Origin: RI-153 sp963752935 | GTDB taxonomy: Bacteria > Chloroflexota > Anaerolineae > Caldilineales > Caldilineaceae | Assembly (NCBI GenBank): GCA_963752935.1 | Contig: CAVWAL010000024.1 | Coordinates: forward strand, 62,001-126,000 | Length of the DNA stretch: 64,000 nt | Direction of reading: 5' to 3' | Part shown: in pieces, positions 53,591 through 62,510 of the stretch | How the letters are laid out: every line of letters begins with the position of its first letter | How positions within the stretch are numbered: position 1 is the stretch's first letter | Notes under the pieces: generated by a model | Seen by the model: only the letters and a program-made list of their open reading frames with translations | What the model was told of the DNA's origin: nothing | Database searches by the model: none | Translations under genes and position numbers: made by a program

Positions 53591-54913
53591 TTGAAACGTC
53601 AGATTACTCGGCTGACAATGTTGTTGGGAGTAGTCAGTCTGTTCCTGGCAATGGGTATCTTTGTGTTCGCATCAGCAGCTACCGCTGACTGGAGCGAAAC
53701 AGATGGAGACACACCCATTGCAGAGCCTCGCTACTCGCATCGGCTAATTGTTGAACTGGAAACCCCTCCACTTGCCGTCAAATATGCAGAATTGCCCGGA
53801 GCTCGCTCCGATGATGGCAGCATCAACGCCAGTTCTGCTGCCGCACAGACGTACATGCAGCAAATCCAGGCAGAGCAAGCGACGGTAATGGCAAGCATAC
53901 AAGCCGTCATGCCTGAGGCCCGTGTCGGTACCTACATTAACGAGCAGGGCGCACAGATTGAGCAGACTTTTCAGGTTTTGATCAACGCGATTGTCGTCGA
54001 TTCTGGTGTTACGGCCAGCGATGCCAATATCGAAAGCCTGAACAAAGTGCCGGGTGTGAAAAATGTCTATCGGGATTATGCACACTATCCACAATTGTAC
54101 ACAAGCACGCATCTGATCAACGCCGATGTGGTGTGGCCATCCCTGGGTGGGCGGGCAGATGCAGGTCGAGGCATCAAGGTCGCTTCGATGGATGGCGGCA
54201 TCCACAAGGATGCGCCGATGTTTAGTGGCGAAGGATTCAGCTATCCTCCGGGCTATCCAGAAGGTGGCCTGGGTTTGACTGCCAACAACAACGGCAAGAT
54301 CATCGCCTCGCGCGCATACTTCCGATCCTGGGATCCGCCGGCTGACGGCGATCAGAATCCCTGGCCGGGTGTAAATGGCACATCGCACGGCATTCATACG
54401 GCATCTACCGCTGCCGGCAACGTGGTGACAGACGCCACCTATCTGGGGGCGGCTTTGCCCACGATGAGCGGTGTCGCTCCGGGCGCCTGGGTGGGTAGCT
54501 ACCGTGTCTTCTACGCCAGTATGAATGATGATGGCAGTTTCTACACCGCCGAAGGGCTGGCTGCGCTAGAAGACATTGTGATGGACGGTATGGACGTGGT
54601 TAACAACTCCTGGGGTGGTGGCCCCGGCAGCATCGGCGGCGACTTCGATGCCTTGGATACAGCACTGATCAACGCCGTGAAGGCCGGTGTCTTCGTCTCC
54701 ATGTCAAACGGCAATGCCGGCCCTAACCAGGGGACGGGCGATCACCCTTCGCCGGATTACATCAACGTTGCCGCCAGCACGACATCAGGCACCTATGCCG
54801 CCGGGCGATTTGACGTGACCGGACCCGGGGAGGTGGTTACACCAACGCTGAAAAACATCCCGTACGCCGCCGCATACGTTTGGCGCTTCTTTGGGGTTGA
54901 GCCGGGTCTATAG
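53591..54913 (+). CDS. S8 subtilase, segment 1 (propeptide and Asp/His part)
   Basis: The first part of one exported protease gene running to 57492, about 1300 residues when the frame is restored. A TTG at 53591 follows AAAGGATC and starts a signal peptide (KRQITRLTMLLGVVSLFLAM, Ala-rich cleavage region). An Inhibitor_I9-like propeptide follows. The catalytic Asp201 is in VASMDGG and His266 in GTSHGIHTAS. The oxyanion region appears as NNSWGGGPGS. The segment ends in a frame break near 54885, just where a protease-associated (PA) insert should begin. Earlier in-frame starts at 53504 lack a ribosome site. Confidence 0.82.
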   Translation: MKRQITRLTMLLGVVSLFLAMGIFVFASAATADWSETDGDTPIAEPRYSHRLIVELETPPLAVKYAELPGARSDDGSINASSAAAQTYMQQIQAEQATVMASIQAVMPEARVGTYINEQGAQIEQTFQVLINAIVVDSGVTASDANIESLNKVPGVKNVYRDYAHYPQLYTSTHLINADVVWPSLGGRADAGRGIKVASMDGGIHKDAPMFSGEGFSYPPGYPEGGLGLTANNNGKIIASRAYFRSWDPPADGDQNPWPGVNGTSHGIHTASTAAGNVVTDATYLGAALPTMSGVAPGAWVGSYRVFYASMNDDGSFYTAEGLAALEDIVMDGMDVVNNSWGGGPGSIGGDFDALDTALINAVKAGVFVSMSNGNAGPNQGTGDHPSPDYINVAASTTSGTYAAGRFDVTGPGEVVTPTLKNIPYAAAYVWRFFGVEPGL

Positions 54914-55226
54914 CTACACGTATCTCGCCGGCACCCATGTGGGAGATGGTAGCAACTTCGAGGGGTGTAATGCGTGGCCGGCCGACACCTTTGCGGGCAA
55001 GGCGGCTGTGATTAGCCGTGGTGGCTGCGAGTTTGGCGTGAAAGTCCTCAATGCGGAGCAGGCCGGCGCTGAATTCGTGGTTGTCTACAACCATGCCGAC
55101 GGTGGTGATGGGTTGACCTCTATGGGAGCCAGGCGTTGTCGGCGATCAGGTCACCATCTCCTCTATCTTCGTTGGCAATACCGCCGGTGTTGGCATCGTA
55201 GAATGGCAAACCCTGCATCCTGCTGA
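54891..55226 (+). CDS. S8 subtilase, segment 2 (PA domain)
   Basis: Continues the protease in the next frame: SYTYLAGTHVGDGSNFEGC, then AAVISRGGCEFGVKVLNAEQ and EFVVVYNHADGGDGLTSMG, a typical PA insert of cell-surface subtilases. At about 55122 an extra C in GGAGCCAGG shifts the frame again; the continuation reads GVVGDQVTISSIFVGNTAG and EWQTLHPADAEFTVST in the third frame until about 55245. The TTG at 54891 is not a true start. Confidence 0.65.
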   Translation: MGLSRVYSYTYLAGTHVGDGSNFEGCNAWPADTFAGKAAVISRGGCEFGVKVLNAEQAGAEFVVVYNHADGGDGLTSMGARRCRRSGHHLLYLRWQYRRCWHRRMANPASC

Positions 55227-56860
55227 TGCCGAGTTTACCGTGTCCACGGTCCGCCTTCCAGGCCGGCAATCAGCCTGATGTCATCGCCAACTTTAGCAGC
55301 CGCGGCCCCTCAACGCGCAACAGTCTGAAGCCTGATGTGGCTGCGCCCGGCGTCAACATTATGGCGCAAGGGTTCGATCCAGCCGCCACGGGCGAGGCGC
55401 GTCATCTTGGCTACGGCCAGGCGTCGGGGACCTCTATGGCCGCTCCCCACGTTTCAGGGGCAGCCGCGCTGTTGCTACAGCGATATCCCCTCTGGACGCC
55501 TTCGCAGATTAAGTCGGCGTTGATGTCTACCGCCAAGTATACAGAGATTTACAACGGTGACGGCAGCCCGGCTCAGCCTATGGACATGGGCGCCGGTCGT
55601 CTGGATGTCGCTGCGGCCATGGATCCGGGCGTGATCCTGATGCCGCCGTCGGCGGATATGGGGCTGGTGATAACCGGCACGACGGAGAACTTGGAGGTTG
55701 CGGTAAAGAACATCACCAACGCTTCCGAAACCTACACCTTGACCACGCTCTTCACCGGGGATGGGTTCGCACCCACGCAGACGACCACGCTCAAGGGTGT
55801 TACGGTCAGCCCTGCTCAGGTAACCCTCCAGCCCGGTCAGGTTGTCAGTGTAACCGTGACATTCGATCCTGCACAAGGCCAGGGCTTGGACTTCAACCAG
55901 GGTTACATCGTCATGCAGGGCGATACGCATCGCGCCCATATGCCGTTCTTTGCCCGTGTGGTTGCAGGTCTGGGCAATGCCGGTATTCTGGTCATTGATG
56001 CCGACATGAGCGGCGCACTCCCTCGCGCCGACTACGCCGGGTACTACACGTCTACCTTGCAGGCACTGAGCGTTCCTTATGTCTACTGGGATACAGCGAA
56101 CCACCTGGGGACCAATCTGACCCTGGTCGACTTCGGTACGCTGGCGCAGTTCCGGGGCATTGTGCTCTTCACCGGCGACCACTACCAACCAGATGGCACG
56201 TTTAACATTCCTACACCGTTGACTGCACGCGATATGGATCTACTCAACGAGTATGTCCAGAGTGGTGGCACCCTGATGGTGATGGGCCAGGACTTCGCCA
56301 GTGTCGTTGGGTTCGATGACTCGTTCCTGTTCGATGGAACGCTGGGCGCAACCTATCTGCAGGATAGTGTGAGCGATTCCGATCTGCCCAGTAATCCTGT
56401 GGTGGGCCTGAGCACAGCCCCCGCCGTATTCGAAGATATCTTCCTGGATCTGAGCGGGCCGAACTCTGCGTTGGGCAAAGTCGCTTTGACCGGCCTCAAC
56501 GAGGTTCCGCCAATCACCAACACAGGCAAGATTACCGGTGTCGCGAGCTTCTTGTTTGATAACTTCACCGACGAAGCTCTTCTACAACATCAAGATCGAT
56601 GTGTCAGAGCCGTTCACGCTCACCGCCGCACACATTCACAGTGGTACAGTCGGTGTCACCGGACCCGTCGTTTATGCGACCTTCCCCTTCACCGAGCCGC
56701 AGGTGGTGACAGACACTATCTCGTGGAGTGGTGCGGTGGTTCTGACGCCGGAAGAGCAGCAACTGCGCGAACAGGACGGCCTCTACCTCAACGTCCACTC
56801 AAGCGAGCATGGCGGTGGCGAGATCCGCGGACAAGTTCCCAGCATGGCAGTCGTCGGTGA
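55226..56860 (+). CDS. S8 subtilase, segment 3 (catalytic Ser and following domains)
   Basis: Back in the frame of segment 1. NQPDVIANFSSRGPST and LKPDVAAPGVNIMAQG lead to the catalytic serine (codon 55433-55435) in GTSMAAPHVSGAAALLL. A beta-sandwich Fn3-like domain (about 55650-55950) and a region with a DJ-1/ThuA-like look follow (GILVIDADMSGALPRADYAG). A CHRD domain begins (VALTGLNEVPPITNTGKITG) and is cut by a shift near 56575, after which this frame is noise. The true gene continues in the next segment. Confidence 0.75.
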   Translation: MPSLPCPRSAFQAGNQPDVIANFSSRGPSTRNSLKPDVAAPGVNIMAQGFDPAATGEARHLGYGQASGTSMAAPHVSGAAALLLQRYPLWTPSQIKSALMSTAKYTEIYNGDGSPAQPMDMGAGRLDVAAAMDPGVILMPPSADMGLVITGTTENLEVAVKNITNASETYTLTTLFTGDGFAPTQTTTLKGVTVSPAQVTLQPGQVVSVTVTFDPAQGQGLDFNQGYIVMQGDTHRAHMPFFARVVAGLGNAGILVIDADMSGALPRADYAGYYTSTLQALSVPYVYWDTANHLGTNLTLVDFGTLAQFRGIVLFTGDHYQPDGTFNIPTPLTARDMDLLNEYVQSGGTLMVMGQDFASVVGFDDSFLFDGTLGATYLQDSVSDSDLPSNPVVGLSTAPAVFEDIFLDLSGPNSALGKVALTGLNEVPPITNTGKITGVASFLFDNFTDEALLQHQDRCVRAVHAHRRTHSQWYSRCHRTRRLCDLPLHRAAGGDRHYLVEWCGGSDAGRAATARTGRPLPQRPLKRAWRWRDPRTSSQHGSRR

Positions 56861-56978
56861 CGGCGCCGGCAATCAGGCCTACATCGACGAGTTAGCCTAC
56901 AGCGGGCCGCTGGACGGCGCCGGATGGTCCGCAGGAAGCGTCAACCATGGGGCTCTTGCGTTACGCCGGCCCCTATAA
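56538..56978 (+). CDS. S8 subtilase, segment 4 (CHRD domain)
   Basis: From about 56575 this frame completes the CHRD domain (LFYNIKIDVSEPFTLTAAHI, HSGTVGVTGPVVYATF, then LYLNVHSSEHGGGEIRGQVP). One extra G before CTCTTC explains the shift. At about 56945 an extra G in CCATGGGGCTC moves it on again. CHRD domains occur in surface proteins with unknown binding roles. Confidence 0.65.
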   Translation: MSRASCLITSPTKLFYNIKIDVSEPFTLTAAHIHSGTVGVTGPVVYATFPFTEPQVVTDTISWSGAVVLTPEEQQLREQDGLYLNVHSSEHGGGEIRGQVPSMAVVGDGAGNQAYIDELAYSGPLDGAGWSAGSVNHGALALRRPL

Positions 56979-57492
56979 CGTACGAGACGGCGTCGTGGCA
57001 CTGGCAACACGCGATCAACCGACGCTCGAACGACCGGGCCGCAGCTACTTGGGGCAGTCGATCTACACAAGCTTTGGCCTGGAGGGTGTGAACAACGGCG
57101 TCGGCGCTACCACACGCGAAGAGCTGATGCTTACCCTCATCAAGTGGTCTGCAGATGCGCCAACCGTGACGATCAGCCATACCGCTGAAATCAGCACATC
57201 GGAGGCTTCACAGTTCAGCATCCAGATGTCGTCGATCATCACGGATGCCCGTCCCGTCACCTACCGCTGGGATTGGGGTGATGGTTCGCCTTACTCGCCT
57301 GAGTATCCTGTCAAAAGTGCGCAGACGGTACAGCACAGCTACGATGCCTGTGGCGACTATACCGTGCGCGTCGAGGTGACGGACAACTATGGCAACAAGG
57401 CTATCGGTACGGAACAGGTGACGATCAGCGCATGTCAGGCTGAACCTGTCTACAAGCTTTACTTGTCGACTGTCTCCAACGCCATGGAGTAA
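56947..57492 (+). CDS. S8 subtilase, segment 5 (PKD domain and C-terminal tail)
   Basis: The last frame of the protease gene. GLLRYAGPYNVRDGVVALAT continues the ThuA-like part, then a PKD domain (VTYRWDWGDGSPYSPEYP to CGDYTVRVEVTDNYGNK). The protein ends in VYKLYLSTVSNAME, which resembles the hYLPxh tail of the giant protein. A structured element follows six bases after the stop. Confidence 0.7.
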   Translation: MGLLRYAGPYNVRDGVVALATRDQPTLERPGRSYLGQSIYTSFGLEGVNNGVGATTREELMLTLIKWSADAPTVTISHTAEISTSEASQFSIQMSSIITDARPVTYRWDWGDGSPYSPEYPVKSAQTVQHSYDACGDYTVRVEVTDNYGNKAIGTEQVTISACQAEPVYKLYLSTVSNAME

Positions 57493-57498
57493 GCCTAC

Positions 57499-57566
57499 AC
57501 CCTGAAAGTCGGTTACGAGTCCACTCGCTTCTCTAGTGGACCCATCGTCACAGAGTATTTCAGGGT
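57499..57566. other. Nested stem structure after the protease gene
   Basis: The outer arms ACCCTGAAA (57499-57507) and TTTCAGGGT (57558-57566) enclose an inner hairpin GTCCACT/AGTGGAC (57519-57525/57535-57541). Both stems are perfect. It starts six bases past the stop codon and may protect or terminate the transcript. Confidence 0.5.
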
Positions 57567-57619
57567 AGAAACCGAATCGTGCACTCTATGGCACTTGGGG
57601 TACACAGTAGGTTCGTTAC

Positions 57620-57649
57620 AACGAGGGGTGGCGCAAGCCACCCCTCGTT
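57620..57649 (+). terminator. Hairpin terminator
   Basis: AACGAGGGGTGGC (57620-57632), GCAA loop, perfect complement at 57637-57649. It lies between the protease and the F420-type oxidoreductase gene. Confidence 0.6.
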
Positions 57650-57775
57650 GCTTCTACAGCCAAAAGATCACTATGCGCGATTCTCGGTTTTGCGGTATGA
57701 TACCCCTCATCATAGCACCTGCATCACCCTCGGCTGCTACGGCTAGCTCACCGACCTACACGGAGGAATCACCCA

Positions 57776-58684
57776 ATGCCTGAAATCGCCATCAACATCG
57801 AAGGGCAGAACGGGCTGAATTGGCCGCGCTGGAAGCGGATCGTGCGCACGGTGGAATATCTTGGATACGCGGCGCTTACCCGCTCTGATCACTATACCAA
57901 TGGGTCTCCGCCCGATCAGGACTCGTTGGAGTTATGGGTCTCGTTGACGTGGCTGGCAGACAATACCGAACGTATTGAGTTCGGGCCGCTGGTCTCACCG
58001 GTCTCGTTTCGCCATCCCACATTGACGGCGCGCATGGCGGCTGCAGTGGACGATCTGAGCGATGGGCGATTGGTGCTTGGGGTTGGGGCGGGTTGGCAAC
58101 AACGTGAGCATGCTCACTACGGCTTTGATCTACTCGACGTTCCCGAGCGCTTTCGCCGCCTTGAAGAAGGCCTTGATGTGATCTCGCTCCTGCTCAATAG
58201 CAACAAGCCCGTTGACTATGCAGGCAAGTACTTTCAGTTAAAGGATGCCATTCTGCTCCCGCGGCCCAGCCGTCCCGGTGGGCCGCCGATTCTCGTGGGC
58301 GGCAATGGCGAAAAGCGCACGCTGCCCCTGGCGGCCAGGTATGCGGATGAGTGGAACGGCGCCTTTGTGCCGGCCAGACGCTTCGCCGAGCTAAACGCTG
58401 TCCTCGATTCGTTGCTCGTGGCCGAAGGACGCAACGTGGCCGAGGTCCGACGTTCTTTGATGACGGGCATCATTCTGGGGAAAACAGATGCCGATTTGGA
58501 TCAAAAGCTAGAGGGGCGCGATGCCGAACAACTGCGCGCCCGTGGCTTGCTGATCGGCACCCCCAACGCCATTGCTGATGAAGTCGACCTGCTGGAAGAA
58601 GCCGGCGTTGAACGCTTGATGATTCAATGGTTGGATCTTGACGACATGGATGGACTGGAACTCCTCGCCAAGACCCTCTTGTAG
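57776..58684 (+). CDS. LLM-class (F420-dependent-type) oxidoreductase
   Basis: 302 residues of the luciferase-like monooxygenase barrel. INIEGQNGLNWPRWKRIVRT at the start, FGPLVSPVSFRHPTLTARMA, then DDLSDGRLVLGVGAGW and LLPRPSRPGGPPILVGGNG are the core landmarks. Members use F420 or FMN; the SDGRLVLGVGAGW motif is usual in the F420 group, but the cofactor is inferred. GGAGG precedes the ATG. It is monocistronic, between two terminators. Confidence 0.88.
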   Translation: MPEIAINIEGQNGLNWPRWKRIVRTVEYLGYAALTRSDHYTNGSPPDQDSLELWVSLTWLADNTERIEFGPLVSPVSFRHPTLTARMAAAVDDLSDGRLVLGVGAGWQQREHAHYGFDLLDVPERFRRLEEGLDVISLLLNSNKPVDYAGKYFQLKDAILLPRPSRPGGPPILVGGNGEKRTLPLAARYADEWNGAFVPARRFAELNAVLDSLLVAEGRNVAEVRRSLMTGIILGKTDADLDQKLEGRDAEQLRARGLLIGTPNAIADEVDLLEEAGVERLMIQWLDLDDMDGLELLAKTLL

Positions 58685-58709
58685 GGGCGGCACCCTGCTC
58701 ATACCTGTA

Positions 58710-58742
58710 AAAACAGCTCCGGTTCACAACCGGAGCTGTTTT
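58710..58742. terminator. Rho-independent terminator
   Basis: AAAACAGCTCCGGTT (58710-58724), loop CAC, perfect complement ending in TTTT (58728-58742), 25 bases after the oxidoreductase stop. The A-run lets it act for the convergent NYN gene as well. Confidence 0.85.
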
Positions 58743-58804
58743 GTTGATTCGAAGTTCCTCAGATGTATCGGCTAGATCCTAAGGACACGGCCGCGCAAGA
58801 TTCG

Positions 58805-60859
58805 CTAGATATGGAATATTTCGGCCTCTGATTCGCCGGCGCTGTCATCCCCATTACTCCCAAGATCGATGGAGTCGCCTTTGAGCAGTTCGTCGCTGTC
58901 GAACAGATAGTCGTCGTGCTCACTCTCGGCCATATCCAGCATCGGATCATCGTTAACGGCTTCGTTGTTGATCAGTCGGGTCAACGTACGCCGGGTCTGC
59001 CGTGATCCGGACAATTGATCTTCTTCTTCTAGAAAAGCCAACCGTTGAATGATGCCGCGCAGCAGCGGTGAGTTGATCTTGACCAACTCGCGCACCATCT
59101 CCAGCCAGCGGCGGCGTACGGCGGGGTTGCGGTGATTGTGCAGCAAGACGGCCAGGCGGGCCGGATGGGTACGCCCCGGCGAGACTTTGAGTAGATCGTT
59201 GTGCTCATTGGGGGCAATGGTAAAGTAGAATGAAAGCATGGGCGGCACCAGCTTGCGCACCTTGTCCCAAACCGGCTCAGTCTCCTTGACCAGGGCGAAA
59301 AAGGCCAGATAGTAGTGAAAGGCCTGTGCGTAGTTATGGCGCGAAAAGTGCGCGCCCGCTGTGGCTGCACAATAGCTGGCTAGATACCATTCCAGATCCA
59401 TCAGGCTGGCGCCAGGCTGACGATTGTAGAGCATCTCGTACATCATCTTGGCGGCTTTGAGGAAGTAGACACGCGCCCGTTCGAAGTCGGCGGTACGAAT
59501 GCGCAGCCCCTGGTTGTTCAACTTGTTGGCTTCATCGAGGCTCGCTTCTTCGTCCAAGGGCCAATTTGTCAGATCCTGCAACACGATCTGAATTTCTGGG
59601 CTTTCGGCAAGATGACGAGGCCAGACATAGCCGTTGTTGACTGCCTGCGCCGGCACCGCCATGTTGGCCTGGTTGGCCTGTGCCAGTTGTTTCAACTGAC
59701 GCACTTCATCTTCGCGATCCGCTTTGCCGTAGAGCAACGTAGACAGCAAGGACGAGCGCAGATCCAAATTCTTCTGCAACAGTACTGTTAAGTAGACGCT
59801 CTCACATTGGCGGACAAAGTTTTGAGCAGACAGTTCCGCGTGCAGGGTCAGCGTGTCCAGTTCCCAGGATTGCGGGTGGGGATCGAGCACCGCAGCCAAT
59901 TTGAGCAGCCTCGCCACATCCTGAATTTCGTCGCGAGATCTCAAAATATTGGCGGCGTCGTAATTTTCTTTCAACTGCAAAACGGCATCGCTCAGTGTAT
60001 AAACGCCCGGTTCGTTGACAAGCAACGTGTATAGGTTTTGCAGCACGTCCTGACGAGTATGCTGCTCTACCAGCCGGAAGCCGGACGTATTCAGCGCTGT
60101 GCGGTATTGGAGCGTGTGGTCGATTTCATTGCGCGCTACCAGAGTTGAGCGCAACGAGGCATAGTAGCCGTTATTGTTGGACTGAACGGTCACCAGATCC
60201 TTCTGTGCTTCCAAGAAGTAACGGAACTGGCGAAAGCCGATACCAACCTCATCAAAATCAGTGTCGAGTTTGACCATCTCCTGACGCACGAGGTGGATAG
60301 GCGCGGCGGCCTCTTTGGATCGCGATCCCATCTGTTGCATGACAGTGAGCAGAAGTTGGCGCGCTTGTTCGATATCGTAGTTGGTAGTGGCTTCTTCCCC
60401 ATCAACCAGCGTATCGTAGATGATAAATTCATCGCACGAGCGTACCAGCACATCACTGGTTGCATCGCGCAGCCCAATGCCAATCACGTGTTTCCCGTAT
60501 TCGCGCAACTTGCGTGCCACGGCGCTGAAATCGCTATCCCCCGTGGCGAGGACGAAGGTGTGGATGCCGTCGCGAATGATAGCCGTTTCCAATGCGTCCA
60601 CGGCCATCACGATATCGGCTGAATTTTTCTTGCTGTAGGATCCGTAGCGGAAGAGCTGCGTGAGGTCAATCGCATGTTCGATGAGTTCTTGCCGATAGCG
60701 GCTGAACCGGGTCCAATCGCCGTAAGCGCGTTTGATGACACAACGCCCATACTTGGCCGCAACTTCTAAAATCTTGTCTAGATCGCAACGTCCGTATACT
60801 TCCTCTGCCGATATGGCAATGTTTTCAAAGTCAATGTAGACAGCAACTTGTTCTTCCAT
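58805..60859 (-). CDS. NYN-domain putative ribonuclease with LOTUS (OST-HTH) domain
   Basis: 684 residues from the ATG at 60859 (MEEQVAVYIDFENI); longer frames to 60937 are possible. The first 160 residues are a LabA-like NYN/PIN-fold nuclease domain. Its acidic residues are in YIDFEN (Asp10), SADIVMAVDA and ATGDSDFS. A LOTUS/OST-HTH RNA-binding domain follows (about 175-260; IHLVRQEMVKLDTDFDEVG). Next is a second winged-helix-like region (LYTLLVNEPGVYTLSDAVLQ). The last 350 residues are helical, TPR-like, with an acidic tail. NYN-LOTUS proteins act in RNA turnover elsewhere; the long helical extension is unusual. Confidence 0.82.
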   Translation of the reverse strand: MEEQVAVYIDFENIAISAEEVYGRCDLDKILEVAAKYGRCVIKRAYGDWTRFSRYRQELIEHAIDLTQLFRYGSYSKKNSADIVMAVDALETAIIRDGIHTFVLATGDSDFSAVARKLREYGKHVIGIGLRDATSDVLVRSCDEFIIYDTLVDGEEATTNYDIEQARQLLLTVMQQMGSRSKEAAAPIHLVRQEMVKLDTDFDEVGIGFRQFRYFLEAQKDLVTVQSNNNGYYASLRSTLVARNEIDHTLQYRTALNTSGFRLVEQHTRQDVLQNLYTLLVNEPGVYTLSDAVLQLKENYDAANILRSRDEIQDVARLLKLAAVLDPHPQSWELDTLTLHAELSAQNFVRQCESVYLTVLLQKNLDLRSSLLSTLLYGKADREDEVRQLKQLAQANQANMAVPAQAVNNGYVWPRHLAESPEIQIVLQDLTNWPLDEEASLDEANKLNNQGLRIRTADFERARVYFLKAAKMMYEMLYNRQPGASLMDLEWYLASYCAATAGAHFSRHNYAQAFHYYLAFFALVKETEPVWDKVRKLVPPMLSFYFTIAPNEHNDLLKVSPGRTHPARLAVLLHNHRNPAVRRRWLEMVRELVKINSPLLRGIIQRLAFLEEEDQLSGSRQTRRTLTRLINNEAVNDDPMLDMAESEHDDYLFDSDELLKGDSIDLGSNGDDSAGESEAEIFHI

Positions 60860-61250
60860 TATGCGGTTCTGGCCTTTTTTCAGTATTTGGCTTCGATGGT
60901 TAGCGATCATCTGATCTAGATGCAGTTTATGACGCACTGATCAGGGGAAAAGACCGCTAGGGTGTCTACGATCGTGGAAATGGTGAATTGAAGACGCCTG
61001 TCTTGACATGTCAAACTATTGAATTGGCGCAGTTTTCACTGCGCCCCTGTCGCCAAAATGAACACCTCCTTACGGATGAATGCTCGCCTACAAAGAGACT
61101 GCACCCAACAACCCCGTTCATTTTTCTCCGTTGTCAGACGCTATGGTAGAATAGACCGTCATTGTACAGCGAAAGCGCTCGTAGCGCCATCCAGTGCTGA
61201 TGAAATTTGGCACACTCAAGTCAAGATTACAGATCCAGCCGGAAGCATAG
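60860..61250. promoter_or_regulatory. Divergent intergenic region between the NYN gene and ychF
   Basis: No gene. It holds the 12-bp palindrome TTGACATGTCAA (61003-61014), a hairpin GGCGCAG/CTGCGCC (61026-61032/61039-61045), and TAGAAT (61146-61151) as a possible ychF -10. Confidence 0.4.
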
Positions 61251-62318
61251 ATGAAAATAGGCATTGTCGGGTTACCTAACAGCGGAAAGACTACGATCTA
61301 CAACGCACTGACTCGCAGCAATACCGAGACAGCGGCGTTCTCAAGTGGACAAGTCGAGGTTCACACAGCGGTGGTCAATGTGCCGGATGGACGTGTTGAC
61401 CGGCTTGTGGCTATGTTTAGCCCTCGAAAAGTAACATATGCCCAGGTAATCTACAATGATATTGCCGGATTGAGCAAAGGTGCAGGGCGCAGCGGGATCA
61501 GTGGTGCTTTGACCAATGCCATCGCCGCCAATGACGCGTTGATGTTGGTCGCACGTGCCTTCGAGAATGAAGCCGTCGCTTTTGAAGACGAGATCGATCC
61601 TGAACGAGATTTCGTAGCGATGGAGACTGAGTTTCTGCTCAACGACATGACCACGATCGAAGCCAGATTGGCGCGATTGAACGGCCAAAAGGGGCGAGGA
61701 ACTCCTCAGGAACGGCAGCGGATGGCAACCGAAGAAGTCTTGCTCCAACGTTTGTTCGCTCTTCTCGAAGAAGAACAGCCTTTGCGTACCGTGACCCTTA
61801 GCGAAGATGAGCGCAAAATGCTGGGTGGGTTTGGTCTCCTCTCGTTGAAGCCCCTGTTACGTGTCATCAATGCCGGCGACGAAGACAGTGAATCCACTTA
61901 CTCCGCTCTGCTCGACGACAATACGCTCTTTTTGCGTGGTCGCTTAGAGGCGGAAATCGCCCAGATGGATGAGGCCGAAGCCTCGGAGTTTCTGGCTGAT
62001 TTCGGAATTGAGGAACCAGGGCTGAACCGGGCCATTCGTCGTTGTTACGATCTGCTGGGTTTACAAAGCTTCTTTACCGTCGGAGAAGATGAAGTTCGCG
62101 CCTGGACGGTGGACGAAGGCGCTACAGCGCCTGAGGCCGCCGGCGTGATTCACTCTGATCTGCAAAAAGGGTTTATCCGTGCCGAGGTGATCAATTACGA
62201 CGATCTGATGGCGCTCGGCAGCATGGCAGAAGCCCGCAAAGTTGGTAAGCTGCGCTTAGAAGGAAAAGAGTACACTGTTGCCAATGGCGACATATTGAAT
62301 ATACGTTTTAATGTTTAG
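61251..62318 (+). CDS. ychF: YchF-type ATPase (Obg family)
   Basis: 355 residues, a universally conserved P-loop protein that binds ATP in preference to GTP and associates with ribosomes. The P-loop is GLPNSGKTT (7-15), followed by a NTETAAFSSGQVEVH switch region, YNDIAGLSKGAGRSG, and a C-terminal TGS domain with FFTVGEDEVRAWTVDEGATA and GFIRAEVINYDDL. The usual NxxE specificity motif is changed (VINAGDED), so nucleotide preference is uncertain. Length is near the family's 363. It stands upstream of the S1-domain gene, a translation-linked neighbourhood. Confidence 0.92.
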   Translation: MKIGIVGLPNSGKTTIYNALTRSNTETAAFSSGQVEVHTAVVNVPDGRVDRLVAMFSPRKVTYAQVIYNDIAGLSKGAGRSGISGALTNAIAANDALMLVARAFENEAVAFEDEIDPERDFVAMETEFLLNDMTTIEARLARLNGQKGRGTPQERQRMATEEVLLQRLFALLEEEQPLRTVTLSEDERKMLGGFGLLSLKPLLRVINAGDEDSESTYSALLDDNTLFLRGRLEAEIAQMDEAEASEFLADFGIEEPGLNRAIRRCYDLLGLQSFFTVGEDEVRAWTVDEGATAPEAAGVIHSDLQKGFIRAEVINYDDLMALGSMAEARKVGKLRLEGKEYTVANGDILNIRFNV

Positions 62319-62510
62319 CTCTCTTTAGGAAGGTCCGTTGGGCCGAACCGCAGTCCTTGCTGTGGTGGCCTGATGTTCACGGTTGAATTTGCAAGGTCGT
62401 AAAGAGTAGCGGTCGTTTGTGAATATCGTTACTTTCGTAGAGTTTACTGTCGAAACACAAGAAAAGCTGACACTGCGCAGGGACAGTGTCACAAGCACAG
62501 GAGTGTCATA

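Noticed and set aside
54880..56960. Programmed ribosomal frameshifting in the protease
   Set aside because: Five shifts at unrelated sequences without slippery heptamers are not how programmed sites behave.
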